A DNA stretch of 51,568 nucleotides, taken from NCBI GenBank assembly GCA_936920195.1, contig CAKZHE010000217.1, forward strand, positions 1-51,568. The letters are read 5' to 3'. This stretch comes from an uncultured cyanobacterium (GTDB taxonomy: Bacteria > Cyanobacteriota > Cyanobacteriia > Cyanobacteriales > FACHB-T130). The position numbers and the translations under genes were made by a program. The notes under the pieces are model-generated. The model searched no databases. It saw only the letters and a list, made by a program, of their open reading frames with translations, and had not been told where the DNA came from. Positions 1 to 8,320 of the stretch are shown piece after piece; positions within the stretch are counted from its first letter, which is position 1; each line of letters opens with the position of its first letter.

Positions 1-20
1 ATAAATGAAAGAACGCAAAG

Positions 21-75
21 GTTCGTAGTTGGGCTTTAGCCCTCTCCGGATTAGGGCTAAAGCCCAACTACGAAC
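21..75. repeat. Long perfect palindrome (TAGTTGGGCTTTAGCC family)
   Basis: Arms at 21-43 and 53-75 are perfect 23-base inverted repeats with a 9-base loop. A second copy of the same family lies at 23197-23256, where it sits directly on a stop codon and acts as a likely terminator. This is a dispersed cyanobacterial intergenic palindrome, not a gene. Confidence 0.85.
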
Positions 76-125
76 TTTAGTTAACTGACCTGTCTTGGGT
101 GATAATTAATACTAACATAAATGAT

Positions 126-254
126 ATCAATGGCAATATTTGTAGGTTGGGTTGCGCGACAGCAAAACCCAACAAAATACTGGCAAATGTTGGGTTTCCA
201 CAGTTCGGCAGGCTCACTGTACCACTGTCGTTTCAACCCAACCTACGATTCACA
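126..254. repeat. MITE-like dispersed repeat, GTAGGTTGGGTTG family, copy A
   Basis: The segment begins with TCAATGGCAATATTTG followed by TAGGTTGGGTTG, and ends with CAACCCAACCTACG. These ends are inverted repeats, and an inner AACCCAACA/TGTTGGGTT pair is nested between them. The first 28 or so bases recur identically at 8953-8980, and related copies lie at 5086-5140 and 5717-5813. No coding sequence is supported here. The remaining bases of 1-287 hold only this repeat and the palindrome at 21-75. Confidence 0.75.
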
Positions 255-287
255 ACCAATCAACCGGAGATGATATCAGAAGTAGCG

Positions 288-2897
288 CTAAAGCCAATTT
301 CCCACTAAAACGTAAGGGGCCCAGTAGAGGGGATGTTGATAGCGCCGCTCTTTCATAATTGATAGTTGAGCGCGACGCAAGGCTTCGGCTTTGGTGACAG
401 ACGCATTGGAAAGTTGTTGATAGAATTCCACCATTAAGGGAGCGGTGGCAGCATCATCTACATACCAGAGAGTAGCCAAGGTACTACGAGCGCCTGCTCG
501 CACTGCGACTCCTGCTAATCCTAATGCGGCTCGCTTGTCACCTACAGCGGTTTGGCAGGCACTGAGAATTAATAATTCAATGGGGCGGCGTTGCTCTCTC
601 GATTGGAGTAAATTATTGAGTTGATTAACATTGATGCGGTCATCCCAGGTGAGAATAAAAGTGTCTTCAGCTTTGGAACTAAATTGTCCGTGGGTTGCCA
701 GGTGAATGACGGGGAAAGCTGAGGATTCAATGGCTTTTTGAATGGCAGCATCAGTAAAGGATTCATTCAATAACAATTGACCAGTTACTTGAGCATTAAT
801 TTTCTGTAATTCTACTCCGACACTGGGTAAGGAATTAAAGCCGCCGCGAGCTTCGGTGAGTCCGGCGGTAAGGGCGCTGAGATTGCCTCTAGTTAAGGGT
901 TGGGATTCTAATAATTGTAGGCCGGGAGTCAGGGCGATCGCATACTTTTCCAATAAAAATTGTTTCCCATCATGGAGGGTAGACATGGGTAAGTTCCGCA
1001 GGGAACCATCTAAGACAAATACTAAGGTTTTAATTTGATTTTTGGTCAGATCGGCTTCAGCGGGACGGATCAACCAATCATAAACTTTTTGAGATAGGGG
1101 TAAAAACCTTTTTGATGTACGAGTAACGAGGGCTTGACGCAATTGATCGGCGGTTTTGTCTACTTCGGTTTGGCTAAGATAGGTGGTGTAATGGCGTAGG
1201 GGTGCATCTGGGACTGAGAGAATGATTTCTAGTCGGTCTTCTAAAATGATCGGATAGATGACGGCGGCTTTGATATCAACTTGGTCGATTTTGACTTCTT
1301 TGGCATTTAAGCAAGCGGCACGAAAGAAGTTGACTAATTCGGCTAATTGTAAGGATTCAATGACTTCTCGCGCTTTGGAAAGGTTTTTTTGGCTAGTTTC
1401 AGCGGTTTTAGATTCCAGGAGCAAGCCCACTAATTGCCGATAAACTGGTTCGACGCTTTCCCGAAAGGAAAACTGCACATCTGGATTAACTGAGGCTAAG
1501 TCGTTGCGGAGAGCTTGCAGATTATTTACCGCTTCATTGTAAGCTGCGATCGCCTCTTCTCTTTTCCCTTCTCCTTTCAGCAATCGCCCTAACTGCCATT
1601 GCCAGCGATAGGCAATATCTGGAGCATTAATCGATTGGGCTAAAACTAAGGCTTGTTGAGTCAGTTGAATAGCACTGCCTCGCTGTTGAGTCATTTCGTA
1701 CAATCCCCCCAACTGCCCCAGAGCGTAGGATTGGGCGCGAGGATCTCCCAAACTTTGGGCTTGCTGAATTGCCACGGCTAAAATTTGGGCAATTTCTGGC
1801 AAGGCTGGAGTTTGGCTAGAATTATTTGCGCTTAATTTCATTAAGCTTTTGGCTAAGTTAATCCGGGCATCGACGGCGGCGCGACTGGGGGGTAATTCCG
1901 CGAGTTGCCCTTGAATTTGCTGCCAGAGGTTAAGGGCGGTTGATGCTTGTTTGCCCTCGGCTAGCAAGCTGAGTTGATTCAGTTGGGCTTGAATTTTGGT
2001 CAGGGGATAGTTGGCAGCGGCGGCAGCTTGTTGATAATAGGCGATCGCATCTTTATTATTCTGCTTTGCTCTGGCATTGTTACCTAAACTTAACAGGGCG
2101 CTGCTGGTATCCTGGGGTGAAGATAATTTCTCAGCAATTGTTAAACTTTGTTGCAAAACTTTCTCAGATTGATCTAAATCGCCAATTAATCTCAGGGCAT
2201 TGCCTAGGCTTCGCAATCCAGTTGCCTTCACTGTGGAATCGGGCTGATTTTGCAAATCGCTCTGCACCTGTTTGAGAGTTTCTAGGGCGCGGCGATAGAG
2301 TCCTTGGGCTTGTTGGGCTTGGGCTTGATTAATTTGGGCGCGGGTGACTCCCATCCCATCTCCCGCTTGGGCATAGGTGGCGGCGGCTTGCTGCCAGGTA
2401 ACTAAAGCTGGTTCCGCTTGTCCTTGGATAAACTGCCAGCGTCCTTGAATATCTAGGGCTTGGGCGAGTAATTTCAGGCGATCGCCTGTTTCTAAATTGA
2501 TCGATCCGTTCTGCAAAAGTTGTAAACTGGTGGCGATCGCATTTTCGGCTTCCGCCCACTGTCCCAATTGCTGATAGGCTAGGGAAAGATTGCTGAGAGC
2601 GATCGCTTGTTGAGCCTTGTCTCCTTGGTTTTTGAATACCTCAGATGCTTGTTGTAAAACTTGCACTGCCTGGAGAAATCGCCCCCCGTCATAAAAAGCC
2701 TTACCCTGTTGCAGCCAATCGGAGCTAACGCTGGTAGTTCCTGGAACCATTGGTGCTGATTGGTTTGCTGCCAATAATTCCGGCTGGAATCCTAGGGTGG
2801 TGAAACCAGCTAAGATTGTCACGGATAAAATCTTGGTTGACAGCCTGAAGCTACGCTTTTTCAACCTGAAGGAATTTAGGGGCTGTTTTTGAATCAT
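288..2897 (-). CDS. Secreted TPR-repeat CHAT-domain protein
   Basis: This 869-residue protein has an N-terminal basic and hydrophobic segment (about residues 12-45) that looks like a Sec signal peptide or anchor. Roughly ten TPR-like helical pairs follow (about 55-480), with motifs such as ALSNLSLAYQQLGQW and SALLSLGNNARAKQNNKDAI. The C-terminal CHAT domain (about 590-869) keeps the caspase-like dyad: His736 in ATHGQ and Cys781 in LSACQTA. CHAT proteins are caspase-HetF-associated cysteine proteases, and TPRs usually bind the activating partner. The start is supported by a GGAGGT Shine-Dalgarno just upstream. It is divergent from the NB-ARC gene at 3347 across a 449-base gap. The substrate is unknown, and export of a CHAT protease is noteworthy. 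Confidence 0.9.
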   Translation of the reverse strand: MIQKQPLNSFRLKKRSFRLSTKILSVTILAGFTTLGFQPELLAANQSAPMVPGTTSVSSDWLQQGKAFYDGGRFLQAVQVLQQASEVFKNQGDKAQQAIALSNLSLAYQQLGQWAEAENAIATSLQLLQNGSINLETGDRLKLLAQALDIQGRWQFIQGQAEPALVTWQQAAATYAQAGDGMGVTRAQINQAQAQQAQGLYRRALETLKQVQSDLQNQPDSTVKATGLRSLGNALRLIGDLDQSEKVLQQSLTIAEKLSSPQDTSSALLSLGNNARAKQNNKDAIAYYQQAAAAANYPLTKIQAQLNQLSLLAEGKQASTALNLWQQIQGQLAELPPSRAAVDARINLAKSLMKLSANNSSQTPALPEIAQILAVAIQQAQSLGDPRAQSYALGQLGGLYEMTQQRGSAIQLTQQALVLAQSINAPDIAYRWQWQLGRLLKGEGKREEAIAAYNEAVNNLQALRNDLASVNPDVQFSFRESVEPVYRQLVGLLLESKTAETSQKNLSKAREVIESLQLAELVNFFRAACLNAKEVKIDQVDIKAAVIYPIILEDRLEIILSVPDAPLRHYTTYLSQTEVDKTADQLRQALVTRTSKRFLPLSQKVYDWLIRPAEADLTKNQIKTLVFVLDGSLRNLPMSTLHDGKQFLLEKYAIALTPGLQLLESQPLTRGNLSALTAGLTEARGGFNSLPSVGVELQKINAQVTGQLLLNESFTDAAIQKAIESSAFPVIHLATHGQFSSKAEDTFILTWDDRINVNQLNNLLQSREQRRPIELLILSACQTAVGDKRAALGLAGVAVRAGARSTLATLWYVDDAATAPLMVEFYQQLSNASVTKAEALRRAQLSIMKERRYQHPLYWAPYVLVGNWL

Positions 2898-3270
2898 TTA
2901 GACCTCCGGCAAGACAATCATGGGGTAATCTTTGAGTTGAGCTTCCGGGTTGAGTAGAGAGGGAATATTCCCAAAAACTTCGATCTCATCCCTAAGATAG
3001 AGGACTTAGCCTATCATCTTTTAACTATTGGGCGATTTACGCCCTCTGGTGAATAAATCTATTTCTAAAATGAACTCTGATGCGGTAATATTATTTGCGA
3101 TTCCGGATAACAATCCTGGGTGGAGCGATCGCTTATTTCAGTCTAGCATCCCTCATCTCAGTAATTTAACTGAAAAGACGACCAAATTTCATCACTGCAT
3201 CTATAGATCATTTGTGGTTGCTAAACACCAAAATAATTTCACTGTTTATCGAAAAAAAAGTTATTAGGAC

Positions 3271-3300
3271 TTCACAAATTCTTCACAGAACATATATAAT
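3271..3300 (+). promoter_or_regulatory. Sigma-70-type promoter for the NB-ARC gene
   Basis: A TATAAT -10 box lies at 3295-3300 and a TTCACA -35 box at 3271-3276, spaced by 18 bases. A second TTCACA at 3282-3287 makes a short direct repeat inside the spacer, a possible operator. The rest of the 2898-3346 divergent gap shows no convincing gene. Confidence 0.55.
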
Positions 3301-3346
3301 GTAGACAAATGATTAGTGTGTTCCCTTTAACGACGAGGTTGGCATT

Positions 3347-4999
3347 TTGATTCCTCAAGACTTTCTCAAAGCGATTGCTACCGAACATGGAGTCTCTGAC
3401 ACCGAATATCAGGTGTTGTCCCAATCCATCGAAGGTGTCTCCGCAACCTTGATTGCCAAGAATTTAGGCACTCGCCCCGAAGTGATTCGCAATCGCATGG
3501 GCGAAGTGTACAAGAAATTTCACATTCCTGGGGCTGGACCTGGGAAATTGGCAAAATTACAGCAGATTCTAGTTTCGGCTTACCAAGCCCATCAGAGCGA
3601 CCAATCCCGGAATTTTTCCTCGCTGCATTATGCTCCTAGCACAGTGATTGAATCCGACGGTGGCGCTCCCCCACCACGGATTGATTGGAACGAAGCGCCT
3701 GATGTTTCGATTTTCTACGGACGAACTAGCGAATTGGCAGAATTGGAAGAATTAATCGTCAATCAAGGCAGTCGCCTAGTGGGACTGTTAGGAATGGCGG
3801 GAATTGGGAAAACTGCCCTATCGGTCAAATTGGCTAAACAAATCCAAGAGCCTTTTGAATATACCATTTGGCGATCGCTGCGTCATGCCCCATCCCTGAA
3901 AGACCTGCTGGGCAATTTGATTCAGTTCTTTGCTCACTCTTCCAGAACCTATTTACCAGACAATGCTAACGATCGCATCTCTCTGTTGATAGAGTTTCTG
4001 AGCAAGCATCGCTGCCTATTAATTCTGGACAACGCTGAAACAATTCTGCGTTCTGGCGAACTAGCTGGCAAATACCGCGAAGGTTATGAAGGCTACGGCG
4101 AGTTATTCCGCCGCATTGGTGAATCCCAACACCAAAGTTGTTTGGTAATTACCAGCCAAGAAAAACCCGAAGAAATTGCCCTCCTGGAAGGTGAAACTTT
4201 ACCAGTCCGCAGCTTGCAAGTAACTGGACTCAGTGCCGAAGAAGCGCAAGAAATCTTCAAATCCAAGGGTTTAGCCGATCCCGATCAATGGGATAAACTG
4301 GTAGAAATCTACCAAGGCAATCCTTTAGAGCTAAAAATCGCTGCAACTACCATTCAGGAACTGTTTAAAGGCAAGGTGGCTGAGTTCCTCAAACACAGCA
4401 CCTTAATTTTGAATCGGATTCGGGTGTTGCTAGAACAACAGTTCGAGCGCTTGTCGGACTTGGAAAAAGAGATCATGTACTGGTTAGCCATTGAGCGCAA
4501 ATCCGTCTCTTTGGAACAACTACAAACCAATCTCTGGCTGCCAGTTTCCCAAACTGAACTCTTTGACGTGCTGGAATCCCTGGGACGGCGATCGCTGATT
4601 GAGAATATTGTAGAAGGTGATAATACCCTATTTACTCTGCAAATGGTAGTCATGGAGTATGTCACCGAACAATTGATTGAGCAAGTACGCGCCGAAATTC
4701 TGGAAGCGATTAAAACTCAAAAAATCGACCATCTGGAATTAGTCCGCAGTCATGCTTTCTTCAAATCCCCAGCGGTGGAAAGTGGCATCAAACTTTTCCA
4801 ACTCCGTCCGTTGCTGGATATCATCAAAGACCGATTGCTGGTCGTTTTCCGCAGTGAAAATAAGGTAGAGGAGCAATTGAACAAAATTGTGGCTCTGCTG
4901 CCAGCGAAGTCTCCTCTAGAAGTAGGCTATGCGCCAGAGAATCTGCAACATCTGGTTTCTACTTTGAAAAAAGCAGAAGTTTCTGCCAGCGCCAAGTAG
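3347..4999 (+). CDS. NB-ARC (STAND) ATPase with N-terminal HTH-like region, no sensor repeats
   Basis: The 550-residue protein starts at TTG, preceded by GAGG at about 8 bases, and I see no better in-frame start. Residues 1-80 form a helical, winged-HTH-like region (VSATLIAKNLGTRPEVIRNR). The NB-ARC domain follows at about 120-400: P-loop GMAGIGKT at 149-156, Walker B CLLILDNAE near 223-231, an arginine/serine finger-like VITSQEKP, and GNPLEL. A winged-helix region and a 100-residue helical tail end the protein. STAND ATPases act as signalling switches that oligomerise on ligand binding. Most cyanobacterial relatives carry C-terminal WD40 or TPR sensors, and none is present here. It may be a regulator or an adaptor. 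Confidence 0.88.
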   Translation: MIPQDFLKAIATEHGVSDTEYQVLSQSIEGVSATLIAKNLGTRPEVIRNRMGEVYKKFHIPGAGPGKLAKLQQILVSAYQAHQSDQSRNFSSLHYAPSTVIESDGGAPPPRIDWNEAPDVSIFYGRTSELAELEELIVNQGSRLVGLLGMAGIGKTALSVKLAKQIQEPFEYTIWRSLRHAPSLKDLLGNLIQFFAHSSRTYLPDNANDRISLLIEFLSKHRCLLILDNAETILRSGELAGKYREGYEGYGELFRRIGESQHQSCLVITSQEKPEEIALLEGETLPVRSLQVTGLSAEEAQEIFKSKGLADPDQWDKLVEIYQGNPLELKIAATTIQELFKGKVAEFLKHSTLILNRIRVLLEQQFERLSDLEKEIMYWLAIERKSVSLEQLQTNLWLPVSQTELFDVLESLGRRSLIENIVEGDNTLFTLQMVVMEYVTEQLIEQVRAEILEAIKTQKIDHLELVRSHAFFKSPAVESGIKLFQLRPLLDIIKDRLLVVFRSENKVEEQLNKIVALLPAKSPLEVGYAPENLQHLVSTLKKAEVSASAK

Positions 5000-5014
5000 G
5001 AGGTAATCATTAGT

Positions 5015-5039
5015 AGAGACGTTCCGGTGGAACGTCTCT
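5015..5039. repeat. Perfect hairpin, GAGACGTTCC family
   Basis: An 11-bp perfect stem (5015-5025 with 5029-5039) closes a 3-base loop, 15 bases after the NB-ARC stop. There is no U-tract after it. It may act as an mRNA 3' end, but the sequence also resembles a dispersed cyanobacterial palindrome (GTAGAGACGTTCC type). Confidence 0.65.
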
Positions 5040-5085
5040 CACAGGACTCAGGTAGTAATTAGTCTGAAAAACCCAAAAAACCATT

Positions 5086-5191
5086 GATTAAGTGTTGGGT
5101 TTCCACTCTCGTTTCAACCCCACCTACGATTCACAACTACTATTTTGACTCCCCTTTGCGTTCTTTGCGCTCCCTTTGCGTCCTTTGCGTT
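5086..5191. repeat. Partial GTTGGGTT-family repeat followed by CTTTGCG repeats
   Basis: The end GTTTCAACCCCACCTACG plus ATTCACAAC matches the right end of copy A (230-256). It is followed at 5154-5191 by four CTTTGCG-type direct repeats. This is intergenic repeat DNA with no gene. Confidence 0.6.
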
Positions 5192-5200
5192 AAAAAAATC

Positions 5201-5291
5201 CAGGACTTACGCAGACCATCTACATATAGTGTTTTGTAGGGGCAATCCCCCCGTGGTTGCCCCTATTCCTAGGATAGTTGCGTAAGTCCTG
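5201..5291. mobile_element. MITE-like element with 13-bp terminal inverted repeats, copy 1
   Basis: The ends are CAGGACTTACGCA (5201-5213) and its exact complement (5279-5291). The 91-base element has no open reading frame and carries an inner GGGGCAA/TTGCCCC palindrome. A second element with the same 13-base ends lies at 34300-34394. No target-site duplication is obvious. Confidence 0.75.
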
Positions 5292-5303
5292 CCTACAATT
5301 AAA

Positions 5304-5340
5304 AAAAGGAGTCCGCGATATCGCTGGCTCCTTTTCTTTT
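5304..5340. terminator. Bidirectional Rho-independent terminator
   Basis: The stem AAAAGGAG / CTCCTTTT (5304-5311 with 5328-5335) encloses a self-complementary GCGATATCGC core. A T-rich run follows on the plus strand and an A-run precedes it, so it can stop both the rightward NB-ARC transcript and the leftward small-protein gene ending at 5361. Confidence 0.75.
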
Positions 5341-5360
5341 TCAAATTAAAAAAAATCAAC

Positions 5361-5567
5361 TTAAGGTAGGCGGGGGTTGCCGCATTTGGGATTGGGATTA
5401 TTTAGACAGATATAGCTTCCCGGCTCCCGGTCTTTGTCAGTAACAGTATAGGCATGAGCAGAAGCAAACAGCGATAAGATTCCGGTGCTGAGAACAGCAC
5501 TAGCTCCAGCAACTACTGCTACTTTCGCCAGTTGCTTGACTGAATTTTTAGTTGACAGTACGCTCAT
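5361..5567 (-). CDS. Small secreted or membrane-anchored protein, unknown function
   Basis: The start is placed at the ATG at 5567 (MSVLSTKNSVKQLAK), because GGAAAAATCAAC precedes it. A longer frame to 5609 only adds unsupported residues. The 68-residue product has a basic N-terminus and a hydrophobic segment (about 11-37, ending ASAHA), a credible signal peptide. The mature tail of about 30 residues carries two cysteines (YICLNNPNPKCGNPRLP) that could form a disulfide. I do not recognise a family. It is followed directly by a strong terminator, consistent with a monocistronic gene. Confidence 0.6.
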   Translation of the reverse strand: MSVLSTKNSVKQLAKVAVVAGASAVLSTGILSLFASAHAYTVTDKDREPGSYICLNNPNPKCGNPRLP

Positions 5568-5645
5568 GTTGATTTTTCCAAAATTAATTTCAATGAGTAC
5601 CGTCGTCAATTATACTGTTTTTAAAAACCAACGTCAAGTCGCTCC

Positions 5646-5670
5646 AATTCAAAATTCAAAATTCAAAATT
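5646..5670. repeat. AATTCAA heptanucleotide repeat cluster
   Basis: Tandem ATTCAAA/AATTCAA heptamers fill this short tract. It belongs to the heptamer family found near 5929, 11651, 37601, 45598, 47137, 48218 and 49890. Confidence 0.75.
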
Positions 5671-5716
5671 AAGGACAATTAGGAATGAAAAACAAATAAC
5701 TTGATTATAATCTTAA

Positions 5717-5881
5717 ATTGGGTTGAGCGATAGCGTTCGCGGAGCGTGCCGCAGGCGTAACCCAACAAAACATTGGTGAATGTTGGGTTTCGTTCCTCAA
5801 CCCAACCTACGGATATTGTCAGTTTTTGATGGTGAACCAGTGTTGCGATTAGTCACTGTATTGATTTTTCATTCCTTAGTG
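5717..5881. repeat. GTTGGGTT-family repeat, copy C, with nested palindrome
   Basis: The element runs from TTGGGTTGAGCG to CAACCCAACCTACG (5813) and contains a nested GCGTTCGCGGAGCGTGCC palindrome. The right flank ATTGATTTTTCATTCCTTAGTG (5860-5881, one mismatch) is shared with the copy near 9083. Nothing else is seen in 5568-5951 apart from heptamer repeats. Confidence 0.7.
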
Positions 5882-5928
5882 GGAGCTTGAACTCACCACT
5901 AATTGAAGACCGCCAAATCAAAGATTTC

Positions 5929-5992
5929 CAATTCAAAATTATTTCCATTCTTCATTTTGAATTTTGCATTTTGAATTTTGAATTCAAAAAAT
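5929..5992. repeat. TTTTGAA heptamer cluster overlapping the helicase 3' end
   Basis: Tandem TTTTGAA and related units start outside the helicase gene and continue into its last 14 or so codons, so the C-terminus (LNSKFKMQNSK) is repeat-encoded. Confidence 0.8.
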
Positions 5993-8201
5993 TGCCTGTT
6001 TTTAAAATTGCCTGCATTTCTGCCACATCTAAATAATCGCTGACAAAAGCTTTGCAGAGTAAATTGGGGGGAATAAATTCATCATATTTTTGCAATCTAG
6101 GTGCTTCTTGAGGAAATAATAGCTCGTTAGGAGTAATGGCGCGATCGCCTAAAGCAATTATTTCAGCCGACAAGTCAGCTAATTTACCTTTCTCTATCTG
6201 CAAAGTCAAAAAATAGGGCGATTTGCCGCTAATATTTCTGATGATTCCCGCCTCTCGCCCAAAGAGATTTAAACACCGCTCCAAAGTTCGGTAGGCAATT
6301 GTTCCCATCCAAGGGAAGAAGCAGTATTTATTGCCCGATATAGGCGCGATCGCATTTTGGTCTAATTGAGTATTTTTAGCAATAGTCCTTGCTGCTGCTA
6401 ATCTTTCTTTAGCATTACTTTGCAAATAGCTATACTGAAGCTCCTCAAATAAAACTTGCCGCATTCGTTGCAAAACTTTACTATGGATATTGCTACTGCG
6501 ATGGCTGTGCCAGGAAACGCTGGCTTCTCCTTGTCCTTCCTTCACCAAGACAATTTTATTTTTAAAGTCAATATCTACAACTTCCCAAATTCTGCCTGCC
6601 AAAGTAAATAACTTTCCCTTGGGGGGTGGCTTGACAATACTACCAATTTCTAGGATTTCCGTCCGCGCCACATATTCTGATTCCGCCGCAAAAACCGCAT
6701 AGAATTGAAAATTGCGGACAATTTTTTCTCCTACCACCCCAATAATTAATTCTCCCCGTTCAGTAATTTCAAGATGCTGAATTTCAATTAAATGACGCAA
6801 TAGTTGTTGAAAATCTCCTGGAGCAATATTAGTAAACGTAGGCAGAGTTAAAACTTCTTCAGCTAGCCTAGAGGGGGAAAGTTCACCCAAAGCCGCTAAA
6901 ATGCTCATAGTTTGGTGATACAACAAGCTGAAAGGGTAACGAGCAGGGGGAATTGGTTCAATCCATTTTTCTTCTAAATAAAGTTGAATAATGGCGATGC
7001 ACTGTAATAATTGCCAAGGAATTTGATTTGGTAAAGGCGCATCTGGTTCTGGTGTATCTTCCGCACAAATAAAGCGCATATCGGCAGGATTGCCTCTTCT
7101 GCCAGTTCGCCCTAAGCGTTGTAAAAAACTGGCAACAGACAGGGGCGCTTCTAATTGAATTACCCGCTCTAACTGACCGAGATCGATACCCAATTCTAGG
7201 GTAATTGTTGCCGCAATTACCGCCGGAGCCGATTCATAATTCTTAGCTCTACCCGAACTATAGCGCATAGCTCGTTCCGCTGTTTCTCTTAATTTGGCAG
7301 AAATACTGCCATGATGAACGTGATAAATATCGGGTAAATTATTAGCAGCGGCAATTTGTCTCAGAGTAGCGATCGCAGTTTCAGTTTCGGCTCGATTATT
7401 GGCAAAAATTAGGCATTTACGAGCCTTGCTAATTTCAAAAATATACTGATGGTAATCGCTAAATTTTAGTTCTTCCGTAACTTCAGGTTGTTGATGGCGA
7501 TAAAAATGCTCAACCGCCAAATGAATCTTACGCTGTCCCCCCAAAATTTCCGGTGTAATTGTAGTTTTATTCGTTCCTGCCGCCAACCAATTTTCCGCTA
7601 GTCGGCAATCTCCCAAAGTTGCCGACAAACCAATTCGTCTCGGTTGATTATTAGTCGCTTTAGCCAGACGAGATAATTGGCAAAGAATTTGATAACCTCG
7701 CTCCGAACCCATAAAAGCATGAATTTCGTCAATAATAATAAACCGCAAATCCCCAAATAAGCGGTTTAATTGACCATATTGATTAATTAACAAACTTTCC
7801 AAGGATTCCGGAGTAATTTGTAAAATTCCTTGGGCTTCCTTGAGGAGTTGTTTCTTGTGTTTAGCAGAGACATCCCCATGCCAATACCAAACTGGAATTT
7901 CCGCATCCTTTAAAATAGCATTTAAGCGATCGAATTGATCGTTAATTAAAGCCTTGATGGGACTAATATAAAGTATGCCCACGCTAGTTGAGGGTTGTTC
8001 GTGGAGCAAAGTTAACACAGGCAAAAAAGCCGCTTCAGTTTTCCCGGCTGCCGTACCCGCCGTAATTAACAGATGAGCATCAGTCTCAAAAATCACTTGA
8101 CTGGCAGCAATTTGGACTGGCTTTAGTTCCGTCCAATCCTGACTATAGATGTATTCTTGCAGAAATGGCGCTAATTTGGCAAAAAAGGTGCGATCGCCCA
8201 T
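5952..8201 (-). CDS. Lhr-like DEAD/DEAH-box (DEIH) superfamily 2 helicase
   Basis: The start is taken at the ATG at 8201 (MGDRTFFAKL), giving 749 residues. The open frame continues to 8354 but there encodes only a Pro/His read-through of a tandem repeat. Domains: Q-like region (LKPVQ), Walker A TAGTAAGKT at 47-55, DEIH at 158-161, GLSATLG near 191-197, and motif VI LQRLGRTGRRGNP in the second RecA domain. A winged-helix/Lhr-type C-terminal region completes it. Lhr-family helicases unwind DNA or RNA:DNA in repair. The protein is shorter than classical Lhr (about 1500 residues), like the core forms. The final residues derive from a heptamer repeat. The cellular role here is inferred only. Confidence 0.85.
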   Translation of the reverse strand: MGDRTFFAKLAPFLQEYIYSQDWTELKPVQIAASQVIFETDAHLLITAGTAAGKTEAAFLPVLTLLHEQPSTSVGILYISPIKALINDQFDRLNAILKDAEIPVWYWHGDVSAKHKKQLLKEAQGILQITPESLESLLINQYGQLNRLFGDLRFIIIDEIHAFMGSERGYQILCQLSRLAKATNNQPRRIGLSATLGDCRLAENWLAAGTNKTTITPEILGGQRKIHLAVEHFYRHQQPEVTEELKFSDYHQYIFEISKARKCLIFANNRAETETAIATLRQIAAANNLPDIYHVHHGSISAKLRETAERAMRYSSGRAKNYESAPAVIAATITLELGIDLGQLERVIQLEAPLSVASFLQRLGRTGRRGNPADMRFICAEDTPEPDAPLPNQIPWQLLQCIAIIQLYLEEKWIEPIPPARYPFSLLYHQTMSILAALGELSPSRLAEEVLTLPTFTNIAPGDFQQLLRHLIEIQHLEITERGELIIGVVGEKIVRNFQFYAVFAAESEYVARTEILEIGSIVKPPPKGKLFTLAGRIWEVVDIDFKNKIVLVKEGQGEASVSWHSHRSSNIHSKVLQRMRQVLFEELQYSYLQSNAKERLAAARTIAKNTQLDQNAIAPISGNKYCFFPWMGTIAYRTLERCLNLFGREAGIIRNISGKSPYFLTLQIEKGKLADLSAEIIALGDRAITPNELLFPQEAPRLQKYDEFIPPNLLCKAFVSDYLDVAEMQAILKTGNFLNSKFKMQNSK

Positions 8202-8210
8202 AGTTTGAGA

Positions 8211-8298
8211 GTGGGGAGGTGGGGTGATGGGGTGATGGGGTGATAGGGTGATGGGGTGATGGGGTGATGGGGTGATGGGGTGATAGGGTGGTGGGAGG
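8211..8298. repeat. (GTGATGGG)n 8-bp tandem repeat
   Basis: About nine units of GGGTGATG, with occasional GGTGATAG variants, lie immediately upstream of the helicase start. The unit length is not a multiple of three, so unit gain or loss would shift any upstream-initiated frame. That argues against coding across it. Confidence 0.9.
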
Positions 8299-8320
8299 GA
8301 AATTGATGAGTCATAGCATA

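Noticed and set aside
99-308. Open frame of 69 codons on the plus strand
   Set aside because: It lies almost wholly within a dispersed repeat, and no Shine-Dalgarno or homology is visible.
3028-3267. Short plus-strand open frame in the divergent gap
   Set aside because: No homology or codon pattern is seen, and the composition is AT-rich. The gap carries promoter-like sequence instead.
5015-5039. Classical intrinsic terminator for the NB-ARC gene
   Set aside because: The stem is strong but no U-tract follows. The real terminator is more likely at 5304-5340.
8211-8298. Possible CRISPR array
   Set aside because: The units are contiguous 8-base repeats without unique spacers, so it is a tandem repeat. 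The 38583-38660 and 51440-51568 arrays were rejected for the same reason.
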